Position numbers and translations under genes: made by a program
Source: DAIUCA01 sp964613675
Lineage (GTDB): Bacteria > Pseudomonadota > Gammaproteobacteria > Competibacterales > Competibacteraceae
Length of the DNA: 16,583 nt
Reading direction: 5' to 3'
NCBI GenBank assembly: GCA_964613675.1
Contig: CAZTIH010000050.1
Coordinates: forward strand, 1 to 16,583
Notes under the pieces: generated by a model
The model's database searches: none
Told to the model about the DNA's origin: nothing
What the model saw: only the letters and a program-made list of their open reading frames with translations
Shown: piece after piece, positions 1 to 7,286 of the stretch
Layout: the number at the start of each line of letters is the position of its first letter
Position numbering within the stretch: the first letter of the stretch is position 1

Positions 1-2
1 AT

Positions 3-104
3 AAGGGTTACCTCAGGCAAAGGGGGCGATACGGCCAGTTTTATTCTTGTACAGTCCTCCAGTTCTGTACAGCATTTTGCATTCTCACGGGGTACTTCAG
101 TTGA
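3..104 (+). CDS. Possible 3' end of an upstream gene (partial)
   Basis: A reading frame open from the left edge ends in TGA at 102-104. That stop shares the string TTGA with the TTG start proposed for the SPFH gene at 101. The visible 33 residues are a basic stretch rich in Arg and Gly, followed by a hydrophobic, Cys-rich tail ending in Ser that could be a last membrane helix. The stop/start overlap resembles other junctions in this window (7271-7274, 7993-7996), which is the main reason for listing it. No family can be recognised and it could be chance; the sequence left of the window would settle it. Confidence 0.25.
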   Translation, partial: KGYLRQRGRYGQFYSCTVLQFCTAFCILTGYFS

Positions 105-988
105 CTACGCAATTTTTAGCTCCCAAAGAAGAGGTAAGTCGCCCAAGGCCTAGGTGGCGTGAGTATTTACGCGCCAATTTGCCGTACTTCATCGTGGCGT
201 TTCTCATTATTTTGTTGATAGTCGCTTTTTTAGCGCGGCGAATATTTGTCTTCGTGGGGCCGGGCGAAGCGGGAATTTTGTACCGCCCTTTATCAACGGG
301 AACGGTGATTGATTTTGTGTATCCCGAGAAATTGCACATCGTTAATCCCATCAACACGATGTACATCTACAACGTGCGCGAGCAGGTGGTAAATCACGAA
401 TTTTTCGTGCTCTCAATCGCTGGGATGCCGATTAAATTGTCGATAGCAGTGCGTTTTAAGCCGCAATACAACACGCTGGGACTCCTGCATCGAGATATTG
501 GCCCGGACTATGTTTACACCGTGATTTTGCCCCACATCGAGTCGGTTTTACGGCGCAATATCGGTCGGCGAACCGCTGAAGAGATTTATACCAACAAAGA
601 GGGCGTGTTGACCGACATCTTGGTGTTGGCGGCGTTTGAGGTGGGGAAAAATTATGTGGAAGCCAAAGATATTCTGATTAGAAGCCTGGAACTGCCCGAG
701 ACCGTTCGGCAGGCTATTGAGGATAAGCTCGTACAGGAACAGCTTTTTAGAAGCTACGAGTTTCGCATTCAAGCAGCAACCGAAGAGGCTAGACGGCGGA
801 AAATCGAAGCCCAGGGCATTAGCGATTACCAAGCGATTATCACACAAACATTGACCCCCTCTTTGTTGACTTGGGAGGGAATTCAAGCCACTCACGAGTT
901 GGCGAAATCGCAGAACGCCAAAATCGTGATTTTTGGTCAAGGCGACGCGAGTTTACCAATCATTATGGGGGGGGGGTTAGCCCGATAA
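101..988 (+). CDS. Membrane-anchored SPFH/band-7 (prohibitin-like) protein
   Basis: SPFH proteins form large oligomers on membranes and organise microdomains or hold membrane proteases and transporters. Here a short basic cytoplasmic N-terminus precedes one membrane helix (about residues 28-45), followed by the motif FVGPGEAGILYRP typical of the start of a band-7 domain. The domain continues to about residue 220, and an Ala/Glu/Arg-rich helical stretch (EEARRRKIEAQG) typical of the coiled-coil tail follows. The length of 295 residues fits the family. I chose TTG at 101 because it places a normal-length tail before the helix and overlaps an upstream TGA; TTG at 47 in the same frame would add 18 residues. 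The 3' end holds a G10 tract and the stop overlaps the next ATG by one base (TAATG). It is first in an operon with two periplasmic binding proteins. Family is confident; the partner and role are unknown. Confidence 0.85.
   Translation: MTTQFLAPKEEVSRPRPRWREYLRANLPYFIVAFLIILLIVAFLARRIFVFVGPGEAGILYRPLSTGTVIDFVYPEKLHIVNPINTMYIYNVREQVVNHEFFVLSIAGMPIKLSIAVRFKPQYNTLGLLHRDIGPDYVYTVILPHIESVLRRNIGRRTAEEIYTNKEGVLTDILVLAAFEVGKNYVEAKDILIRSLELPETVRQAIEDKLVQEQLFRSYEFRIQAATEEARRRKIEAQGISDYQAIITQTLTPSLLTWEGIQATHELAKSQNAKIVIFGQGDASLPIIMGGGLAR
967..976 (+). repeat. G10 homopolymer tract at a gene junction
   Basis: Ten consecutive G residues lie in the last codons of the SPFH gene, 11 nt before the ATG of the next gene. 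As read, the SPFH frame stops at 986-988. Loss of one G would end it at the adjacent TAG. Gain of one G, or a -1 ribosomal shift, would read through in frame into the next gene, because that frame is open from before 900. The tract may also act as a G-rich Shine-Dalgarno sequence. Confidence 0.9.
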
Positions 989-2292
989 TGCGCATTGTTC
1001 TCATCATTTTACTGGCGCTGGGGTCGATTATTGGGACATTGCGCGGCGTTGAATTTCTGTTCGGCAGTAATTTTGTCGATATTTCGCGCGCGAGAAATGA
1101 TCCCCGTCGTCCACAGCCTCCGACCATTCGCATCGTGGTGTGGAACGACCCTGAAGATCACATTCGGCGAGGGGCTGAGTTGGCGAGAAGGGTGATTAAT
1201 GAGAGTGGCGGTTTATTGGGACGCCCTCTCGTCATTGACTATTACACCGATCATGAAGACTTTACCGCTCTCCACTCCACCATCCGACGAGCGGCGTTGA
1301 ACCTAGATATTATTGCGGCGATAGGTCACAGCAATGCGGATGTCGCTTTATCGGCGGGAATCATTTACGAAAATGCGGGGATGATTTACCTCTCGCCTTT
1401 TTCAACAGATCCGTATCTTTCCACGCTGCGCAACCGATTTAGCTTCACCACTGCCCCCGACAGCGAAGTGTTAGCTGAACAGTTTGTCAATCTGACACAA
1501 GAAGCAGGGTATTATCGGCTTGCGATGTTTTTCGAGCGGGATCGGTTTCATACCAATGAAATTACGCTGTTTTATGACCAAGTGATTCAGTTTAATCAGT
1601 TTATTGCTGAACCTTCCGAGATCGAACTTGACCTGCCTAAATTTTTGAATGCAGCACCCAAGCAAGCCATTCAATTTGTGTACGGAGATTTTTTCACCGC
1701 AAACGAGGAATTTTTTCAAGATCGGATTATTGGGCTAGAGGGACGTATGGTGGATGCAGTCATCATCAGCGCTCAGGCCCATCGGGTAGCGTTATTTGTC
1801 GAACAGCTTCGAGATGCGGGATTTACGATGCCCGTCATTACCTTCAATCCCCGGGCGACGACGACGATCGCCCAACGTGCCCTAGAAACCTATAAGGACT
1901 TAGGCAGTATCATCGTCCCCACGCTTTACAATCCGAACGCGGAGCTAGAGATCAACCAATCTTTCGTCGAAATGTTTAGGCAAACTTACAACGCATTGCC
2001 CAACTATTTATCGGCGCAGATTTACGATTCCATTGGTTTATTGGGGCGAGCGATTAGCGAATCCCGTTCTACTTTGCCGTTTCAGATTGCGGGGCGACTG
2101 CGCACATTACCGTTTTACATAGGGGCAACCGGGGTGTACGCCTTTAATCGAACGAATTCGGTCCGCAGCCGTTTTTACTATTTTAAGCAATGGGATGGAA
2201 ATGACTGGCGCATGATGCCGGGGGCTCATCATGGGTATGCTATCCGCCGTTTTTTGATCGACACCAATGCCCAAAACGAATCGACTTGGTAA
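988..2292 (+). CDS. Periplasmic binding protein, LivK-like (Peripla_BP_6 type)
   Basis: A 434-residue protein with an N-terminal hydrophobic segment (about residues 3-17) that could be a signal peptide or uncleaved anchor. It then has a type-I periplasmic-binding fold from about residue 47 onward. Family hallmarks visible are IRRGAELARRVINESGGLLGRPL (split here only by family convention), the block IAAIGHSNADVALSAG followed by SPFSTDP, and later FVEMFRQTYNALPNYLSAQIYDS. Homologues bind amino acids or amides for ABC importers or serve as extracellular sensors. ATG at 988 overlaps the SPFH stop by one base, so translation is probably coupled. No ABC permease or ATPase is nearby, so use as a sensor or with a distant transporter are both possible. 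The ligand cannot be predicted. Confidence 0.85.
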   Translation: MRIVLIILLALGSIIGTLRGVEFLFGSNFVDISRARNDPRRPQPPTIRIVVWNDPEDHIRRGAELARRVINESGGLLGRPLVIDYYTDHEDFTALHSTIRRAALNLDIIAAIGHSNADVALSAGIIYENAGMIYLSPFSTDPYLSTLRNRFSFTTAPDSEVLAEQFVNLTQEAGYYRLAMFFERDRFHTNEITLFYDQVIQFNQFIAEPSEIELDLPKFLNAAPKQAIQFVYGDFFTANEEFFQDRIIGLEGRMVDAVIISAQAHRVALFVEQLRDAGFTMPVITFNPRATTTIAQRALETYKDLGSIIVPTLYNPNAELEINQSFVEMFRQTYNALPNYLSAQIYDSIGLLGRAISESRSTLPFQIAGRLRTLPFYIGATGVYAFNRTNSVRSRFYYFKQWDGNDWRMMPGAHHGYAIRRFLIDTNAQNESTW

Positions 2293-2298
2293 ATCTTT

Positions 2299-2466
2299 AT
2301 GTACTTTTACTTTATTGCATACCTGCTTGTTTGTTATTTCGTCGCTTTTGTCGGGCAGCGCCGCAAACTCGGATTTTGGGGCTACTTTTTCGGTTCAATT
2401 TTACTGACGCCCGTGATTGGAATATTACTGGTGTTGGCATCCGACCCTAAACCGCATCATGAATAA
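2299..2466 (+). CDS. Small two-helix membrane protein (55 aa)
   Basis: An unbroken 55-codon frame runs from ATG six bases after the previous stop to TAA, and it overlaps the next gene start (2459) by 8 nt. The product has a hydrophobic helix (residues about 2-19), a basic turn GQRRKLGFWGY (19-29) and a second helix (about 30-47), then the tail ASDPKPHHE. The turn followed by a TPVIG-like second helix and SDPK resembles widespread small membrane proteins of unknown function, often described as hypothetical. No clear Shine-Dalgarno sequence is seen, so coupling to the upstream gene is likely. The position, filling the gap exactly between two binding-protein genes, supports it as a true gene and operon member. 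Its function is unknown. Confidence 0.7.
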   Translation: MYFYFIAYLLVCYFVAFVGQRRKLGFWGYFFGSILLTPVIGILLVLASDPKPHHE

Positions 2467-3616
2467 GGGACTGATTTTCCTACTGATTTTCACGGTGCTC
2501 GTCCCGGTTCAGGCCCAACTCATTCATACCGATCCGCTCCAACCCCAACTCAATGGAGAAGCCCGTTGGCGTGTCGGGTATTACCAAGGGGGGCCACTCA
2601 ACAGCTATCAGGTCACGCTGCAATATTTTATACGGGCGCTGATTGAAAAATCGTGGTTGCCTTATCAGGAATTGCCCGAGCCTTTGAATAGTCTCGAAAC
2701 GCGTAGTCTCTGGGAATGGTTAAGTACCACGGCTCACTCGCCTTATATCGAATTTGTCGAGGACGCTTATTACGACTTGAATTGGGATTCGGACAATCGG
2801 CCGATCATTCGTCAACAGATCATCGACCGCCTCCAAAATCAACGCGATCTCAACTTAATGTTGGCATTCGGCACTTGGGCGGGCCAAGACCTTGCGAATG
2901 ATGAACATTCGACGCCCCTAATGGTGCTATCGGTGAGCGATGCCATTGCGTCGGGGATTGTGGAGAGTGCTGAAGATTCGGGGCGTAATCATGTTCATGC
3001 TTATGTCTCCCCCCAGCGTTACGAGCGCCAAGTTCGCTTATTTCACCGTATTTTTCGATTTAACCGACTGGGGATCGTGTATGAAAACACGACTGAAGGT
3101 CGTTCTTACGCGGGGTTGCCCCAAATTGAGCGCGTTCAGGCTGAGCTAGGGTTTAGCATCGTCCCCTGCTTCGCCAACTTCGCCAATATCATTCCTGAAG
3201 AAGCTCATCAGAATGTTCTGCAATGTCACGAACGGTTGGCGTCGGAAGTCGATGCGTTTTATCTCACCATCCATCGGGGCGTTACCTTGGACAATCTCGA
3301 TGCCGTGTTAGCCCCGCTAAAACGGCTACGTATCCCTGTGTTTGCGCAATTGGGTTCGCAGTATGTGCGACGAGGGGCTTTATTGAGTGTGGCGCGGGTG
3401 GGGTATCACTACGAGGGACTGTTTTATGCCGAAACCGCCATTCGCATCCTGCGCGGAACCCCCCCCCGTCAACTCAACCAAATTTTTGAGGCCCCTCTCC
3501 TCATTGCGATCAACACGGCAGTGGCTCGACTCATTGGTTATCAATTTCCGTTACCCGTTCTGATGTTGGCAGACGAGATTTACGAAAGTATCAGTCCCCC
3601 GTCACTCCCTCTCTAA
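2459..3616 (+). CDS. Periplasmic binding protein, ABC_sub_bind family
   Basis: A 385-residue exported protein. ATG at 2459 gives a good signal peptide, a hydrophobic core ending in VPVQA with probable cleavage near residue 19; a frame extending upstream to 2417 lacks this and lies inside the small ORF. The mature part matches the ABC_sub_bind family of type-I binding proteins: PLMVLSVSDAIASG, then VSPQRYERQVRLFHRIF, RLGIVYEN, and near the C-terminus VARVGYHYEGLFYAETAIRILRGTPP. Such proteins usually sit beside a permease and ATPase for amino acids or similar solutes; neither is here. The gene contains a C9 tract at 3459-3467 and its 3' end overlaps the convergent thioesterase gene by 26 nt. 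Family assignment is good, the ligand is unknown. Confidence 0.82.
   Translation: MNKGLIFLLIFTVLVPVQAQLIHTDPLQPQLNGEARWRVGYYQGGPLNSYQVTLQYFIRALIEKSWLPYQELPEPLNSLETRSLWEWLSTTAHSPYIEFVEDAYYDLNWDSDNRPIIRQQIIDRLQNQRDLNLMLAFGTWAGQDLANDEHSTPLMVLSVSDAIASGIVESAEDSGRNHVHAYVSPQRYERQVRLFHRIFRFNRLGIVYENTTEGRSYAGLPQIERVQAELGFSIVPCFANFANIIPEEAHQNVLQCHERLASEVDAFYLTIHRGVTLDNLDAVLAPLKRLRIPVFAQLGSQYVRRGALLSVARVGYHYEGLFYAETAIRILRGTPPRQLNQIFEAPLLIAINTAVARLIGYQFPLPVLMLADEIYESISPPSLPL
3459..3467 (+). repeat. C9 homopolymer tract inside the second binding-protein gene
   Basis: Nine C residues encode part of Thr-Pro-Pro. Gain of one C would end the protein at the TGA at 3487-3489; loss of one C gives an unrelated tail ending at a TGA shortly before 3565. 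Either change removes the last 50 or so residues. It may be a slippage site or simply GC-rich coding sequence. Confidence 0.85.
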
Positions 3617-4334
3617 GACAGATAGCCCGTAACCATTCTCGCAACTTCTCTGGACGTTGTTGCAGATAAAAATGGCCTCCAGGGAAGATTTCGAGATTTA
3701 TGGGCTTTGCAGACACAATTTGCCATTGCGACAGAGCTGACTCGGGGACTTCCGTGTCTTCAGCACCGCCCAACACCGTCACGCCACAATCCAAGGGCGG
3801 TCGGTCGAGAGGGAAAACGTAACGGTCATTGAGCAGAAAGTCTGCTCGTAAAATCGGCAGTAACAAGGCCCATAACTCGGGGTGATTCAGTACTTCAGCC
3901 GCAGTGCCTGACAGACGTTGAATACGAGCGACTACCCCGGCTTCAGAAGTATCGGTGGGCGGAAATGCCGCATTGGGCGCCCGTCGTGCAGACACCAACA
4001 GATGACGCGCATATAGCCCCCGTTCTCGTAACGCATGGGCACACTCGTACGCGATTAAAGCCCCTAAACTGTGGCCAAATAACCCAAAGGGACGGTCGCA
4101 ATAGGGCGTTAGGGCAGTGACCAAGGCGGAAATTAATGACTTCATCTCGGTGACGAGGGGTTCCCGTAAGCGACTCTCACGGCCAGGCAACTGAATGGGG
4201 CATACCTCAAGGTCATCTCCCAACCAATCCGCCCACCCGCGATACGCCAATGCCCCGGACCCCGCATGAGCGAAGCAAAACAGCCTTGGGGTGGACTGAG
4301 CGCGGGGGTGATGATAGGCGAACCACTCGGTCAT
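3591..4334 (-). CDS. Type II (proof-reading) thioesterase, alpha/beta hydrolase
   Basis: A 247-residue protein of the GrsT/TEII family, which removes wrongly loaded acyl groups from carrier proteins of non-ribosomal peptide and polyketide synthases. The features run in order: LFCFAHAGSG (oxyanion-hole region, 18-27), IQLPGRESR (48-55), the nucleophile elbow FGHSLGA with Ser89, GGAEDTEVP with Asp193, and PGGHFYL with His221, giving a complete triad at normal spacing. ATG at 4334 is chosen because it overlaps the TAA of the upstream lipoprotein gene (TAATG) and gives the normal N-terminus; the frame upstream of it is the lipoprotein gene read out of frame. No synthase or carrier protein lies in the window, so its substrate is elsewhere in the genome or differs from the usual. 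The 3' end overlaps the opposing binding-protein gene by 26 nt. Confidence 0.88.
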   Translation of the reverse strand: MTEWFAYHHPRAQSTPRLFCFAHAGSGALAYRGWADWLGDDLEVCPIQLPGRESRLREPLVTEMKSLISALVTALTPYCDRPFGLFGHSLGALIAYECAHALRERGLYARHLLVSARRAPNAAFPPTDTSEAGVVARIQRLSGTAAEVLNHPELWALLLPILRADFLLNDRYVFPLDRPPLDCGVTVLGGAEDTEVPESALSQWQIVSAKPINLEIFPGGHFYLQQRPEKLREWLRAICLREGVTGD

Positions 4335-5398
4335 TAACGGACTTGAATGAGCTGTTGTACGGGGAGTTGACTCGGATCGAGCGCCACTTGGGTGAACAAG
4401 AACTGTAAAATGGCGAAAGTTTGGCGATTCCAATTGTCGCCCGATTCGTCTGCAATCACATAGCTTTGACCGTCGTAACTCACCTGCGTAAGTACTCCAC
4501 TCGTCAAACGGCCATCGCTCACAAAGCGTAAAATCGGACGACGACCCGAGGGGGGTAACGCAGCCAGAATCTCGGGGGATTGAGCGGCTACCGCATCAAA
4601 TAGCTTGTATTCGTTGCCCATGGCGTACAGCACCGCTGAAAATGTCCGCATCTGCATATTATCCCCGCGCAAGCTGTCCAGTCGGATGGGCGACATGGAC
4701 AATCGCAAATCGGGGCGTTGCTGAAGGGACGCGAAGAGCGCCGCAGCTTCGGGCGTAAAGTCAAATCGTAGCCGTTGCGTATCGATATTGAGGTCGATTA
4801 ACAACGCGTCCTGTTTCTGCAATTCGCGCAAAATTGACGCTAAACGAAGAAAATCATTAAAGCGTGTTAGGCGGTCAGTGTCGGGAATATTCGTCACTTG
4901 GACGATGCGCCCATTTTCCGTGGTCACGGTGACCGAGTTCACCAGAATTCGTAGCAATTGTTCTGCATTAAATCCTTGGGTGTACATCAGAAAAAAGACG
5001 TTGAGATCGACGGGCTTAAGCAACACCGACGCAAAGGCTTGACCACTCAAGGGGGTAAAGCTGAAAACGGGGGATTCCGCCGTACTCACCCCCAAGCTAA
5101 AAACTCTTGAGGTTAAATCGCTTACGCCCGGTAAGAACGCAGGTTCTGGGGTATTGCGGGTCTGTTCGCCGCGCAACTGAGTCGTGAGATTGTATTGCGC
5201 TGTAATCGCGCCGAGCTGTACGAAGTAGGGGGGGTGGTCGCGACTCACCCGTGCCAGATTGAGCAACATCTGTTGATTGTTGGTATCAGCGTAAGCACGA
5301 GTGTAGTCCAGTGAGGCTTTTTCGAGAATGGCCGGGCCGACACAGCCACTGAGGAGCGTGACGCCCAAAGTCAAAGCGAAAGAGAAAGGGGGCTTCAT
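4334..5398 (-). CDS. Outer-membrane-type lipoprotein of unknown function
   Basis: A 354-residue protein starting with a lipoprotein signal peptide: two prolines, a hydrophobic core and the lipobox LLSGC with the acylated Cys at residue 19. Residue 20 is Val, not Asp, so by the Lol rule it should go to the outer membrane. The early mature part has a helical stretch with YTRAYADTNNQQMLLNLARV (30-49), a pattern I associate with uncharacterised proteobacterial lipoproteins, but I cannot name a domain. The remainder is mixed helix and strand with no catalytic motif that I recognise. Its TAA overlaps the ATG of the type II thioesterase by one base, so the two are made together. It follows znuA after 73 nt, which may hold its own promoter. 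A C7 run is present on its coding strand (5228-5234). Confidence 0.75.
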   Translation of the reverse strand: MKPPFSFALTLGVTLLSGCVGPAILEKASLDYTRAYADTNNQQMLLNLARVSRDHPPYFVQLGAITAQYNLTTQLRGEQTRNTPEPAFLPGVSDLTSRVFSLGVSTAESPVFSFTPLSGQAFASVLLKPVDLNVFFLMYTQGFNAEQLLRILVNSVTVTTENGRIVQVTNIPDTDRLTRFNDFLRLASILRELQKQDALLIDLNIDTQRLRFDFTPEAAALFASLQQRPDLRLSMSPIRLDSLRGDNMQMRTFSAVLYAMGNEYKLFDAVAAQSPEILAALPPSGRRPILRFVSDGRLTSGVLTQVSYDGQSYVIADESGDNWNRQTFAILQFLFTQVALDPSQLPVQQLIQVR

Positions 5399-5471
5399 GT
5401 CGATAAACTAGGTAAGTGATGGCGGAAAGTACATTATCTTGACATCCCGTTAACGGCACGCAACTTTCTTT

Positions 5472-6392
5472 TTAAGAGTTTGGCGGATGAGGGGTTGAAT
5501 TCAGCCCGTTGAACAGCGTTTGGGCATTGTGACGCAAGAGCTGTAGATAGGTCGGGGCATCACCAGCCGCATCCGAAAGTGCATCAGAATATAATGTGCC
5601 GCCTAATGTGCCCCTTGCTTCTCGGGCTAACTGTCTGATGAGACGGGGATTTGCAATATTCTCCAAAAAGAAGACTCGGATTTCCGAATCTCGTACCTGT
5701 CGGATGAGTTGGGCGAGCTGTCGCGCATTGGGCTCGGCTTCTGTACTGATGCCGGTAAGTGCATGCCAGTCGATGTCGTAGGCGACTGCAAAGTAACGAA
5801 ACGCATTGTGATGGCTAATTACGCGCCGCTGTGTTGCAGGAAGCGACGCAAATTGGGTGCTAATTTCTTCATGTAAATCAATGAGTTGTTGGCGATAATG
5901 AACCAGGCGCGTGGTGTAAAATTCGCGGTGTTCTGAGTCAATTTGAATGAGTGCATTCGCGATATTCTGCGCGTAAAGGGCGCCTAAACGGGGGTCGTGC
6001 CACGCATGGGGGTCGTATTCGCCGTGATCGTGCCCATGATGGCTATGATTATGCTTGTGAGGAGATTCGGTTTTCAGAGCTTCAATGCCTGCCGTCGCGG
6101 AAACAACAAGATTGCGATAACCCGCCGATTCCCGCAGCCGCGTAATCCAGCCTTCAAAGCCTAACCCATTGATAATTAACAAGTCGGCTTCTGAAAGGGC
6201 GCGAACATCTTGAGGGGTGGGTTGGTAGTGATGGGCATCTTCGTTAGGCCCAACCAAAGCCGTTACCTCGACCCGTTCACCTCCGATTTCACGTGTGATG
6301 TCGGCCAAAATACTGAAGCTAGCCACGACTTTAAGGGGTTCGGTATGGGCGACTGAATGCGTTAAAAGTAAAAATAATAAAATCAACTTCAT
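5472..6392 (-). CDS. znuA: Zinc (or manganese) ABC transporter binding protein ZnuA
   Basis: A 306-residue periplasmic cluster A-I metal-binding protein. A signal peptide (about residues 1-17) is followed by KVVASFSILADITREIGG. The expected metal ligands are visible: His54 in EDAHHYQP, His129 in DPHAWHDP, His195 in SHHNAFRY and Asp270 in TLYSDAL. A His/Asp-rich loop (112-123) precedes the second ligand; such loops are characteristic of zinc rather than manganese members and help capture zinc. The ATG is preceded by a strong AGGAG ribosome binding site that overlaps the TAG of the permease gene. It is the last gene of a CBA-ordered metal importer. Zinc is the favoured substrate, from the His loop. 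Confidence 0.92.
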   Translation of the reverse strand: MKLILLFLLLTHSVAHTEPLKVVASFSILADITREIGGERVEVTALVGPNEDAHHYQPTPQDVRALSEADLLIINGLGFEGWITRLRESAGYRNLVVSATAGIEALKTESPHKHNHSHHGHDHGEYDPHAWHDPRLGALYAQNIANALIQIDSEHREFYTTRLVHYRQQLIDLHEEISTQFASLPATQRRVISHHNAFRYFAVAYDIDWHALTGISTEAEPNARQLAQLIRQVRDSEIRVFFLENIANPRLIRQLAREARGTLGGTLYSDALSDAAGDAPTYLQLLRHNAQTLFNGLNSTPHPPNS

Positions 6393-6401
6393 GAGTTTCT
6401 C

Positions 6402-7286
6402 CTATGATTGTCGGTGGCGTTTGATTAAACAAACAACGCCACCTTGTGACCCCAATAAAAGCGATAAGCCATAGAGTGAACTTGCAATTAGAACAATGGC
6501 TGGGCCAGAAGGTAAGGTATCGTAAAAAGACCATAGCAAGCCGCCTAATACGCTCGTAAATGAGATGCCCATTGCGAGGAGGAGCCATGGAATTAAACGG
6601 GACACCCAAAATCCAGCCGTTGCCGCCGGTAAAATGAGTAAACCTACGGCCATGAGGGTACCAAGTGCGTAAAAACTCGCGACTAAATGCACGACTACCG
6701 CCATTAAAAAGAGGCTGTGGACTAGGGCACCCGTGAAAGGTTGGCGGTGATTGGGTAAAAATCCGACATCGACACTATCTATTACTAAAGGGCGGTAAAT
6801 AATGGCTAATACAAATAAATTAAAAATGCTGCTGCTAATTAGTAAAACTAGCGTTTCATTATCTAATGCGAGGATGCTTCCGAAGAGCAAATAAATTAAA
6901 TCGACTTGCTGTCCTCCTGACGAAATTAAAACAACACCTAGTGCTAATGAAGAAAGGTAAAGGGCCGCTAGGCTGGCATCCTCTCGTTGGGGCGTGAATC
7001 GGGCGATGAGACCCGCTCCCAGTGCAATCAGTAACCCCGCTACGATGCCACCCGTCATCATGGCAAGCGGAGACAGTCCAACGAGTCGGTAAGCGATGGC
7101 GATACCAGGCAAAACGCCACAGGCGAGTGCATCGCCCATTAAACTCATTCGTCTGAGGAGTAAAAAAACTCCGAGGGGTGCCCCACTCACCGATAGCGCA
7201 ATTCCCCCGACCAACGCTCGCCGCATAAAGTCGAAATCGGCGAAAGGGCTGATCAAAAACTCGTAATTTATCAATGAATTGTACAA
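6402..7286 (-). CDS. znuB: Zinc/manganese ABC transporter permease ZnuB
   Basis: A 294-residue ABC-3 family inner-membrane permease with about eight hydrophobic helices. Family signatures are PFMRRAL-type start (here FDFMRRALVGG), GVFLLLRRMSLMGDALACGVLPG near residues 39-61 (the coupling region with the ATPase), and the late block ALGTLMAVGLLILPAATA. The start is uncertain: TTG at 7286 overlaps znuC by 16 nt, TTG at 7274 gives a TTGA overlap with the znuC stop, and ATG at 7226 would be too short for the usual tail. I report the longest. Local base composition around 6780-6960 is more AT-rich than in flanking genes. It works with the ZnuC ATPase and ZnuA. Confidence 0.9.
   Translation of the reverse strand: MYNSLINYEFLISPFADFDFMRRALVGGIALSVSGAPLGVFLLLRRMSLMGDALACGVLPGIAIAYRLVGLSPLAMMTGGIVAGLLIALGAGLIARFTPQREDASLAALYLSSLALGVVLISSGGQQVDLIYLLFGSILALDNETLVLLISSSIFNLFVLAIIYRPLVIDSVDVGFLPNHRQPFTGALVHSLFLMAVVVHLVASFYALGTLMAVGLLILPAATAGFWVSRLIPWLLLAMGISFTSVLGGLLWSFYDTLPSGPAIVLIASSLYGLSLLLGSQGGVVCLIKRHRQS

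Noticed and set aside
1..153. Frame open from base 1 to a TAG at 151-153
   Set aside because: It would overlap the SPFH gene by about 50 nt and shows no family pattern; the frame ending at 104 fits the junction better.
548..940. 130-residue - strand ORF
   Set aside because: Opposite the SPFH gene with no recognisable domain or ribosome site.
5399..5471. Promoter or operator between znuA and the lipoprotein (palindrome CCGTTAACGG at 5447-5456; GATAAT on the - strand; TTGACA on the + strand at 5439-5444)
   Set aside because: The - strand -10 lacks a well-spaced -35, the + strand TTGACA has no gene to serve, and a 10-bp palindrome alone is weak.
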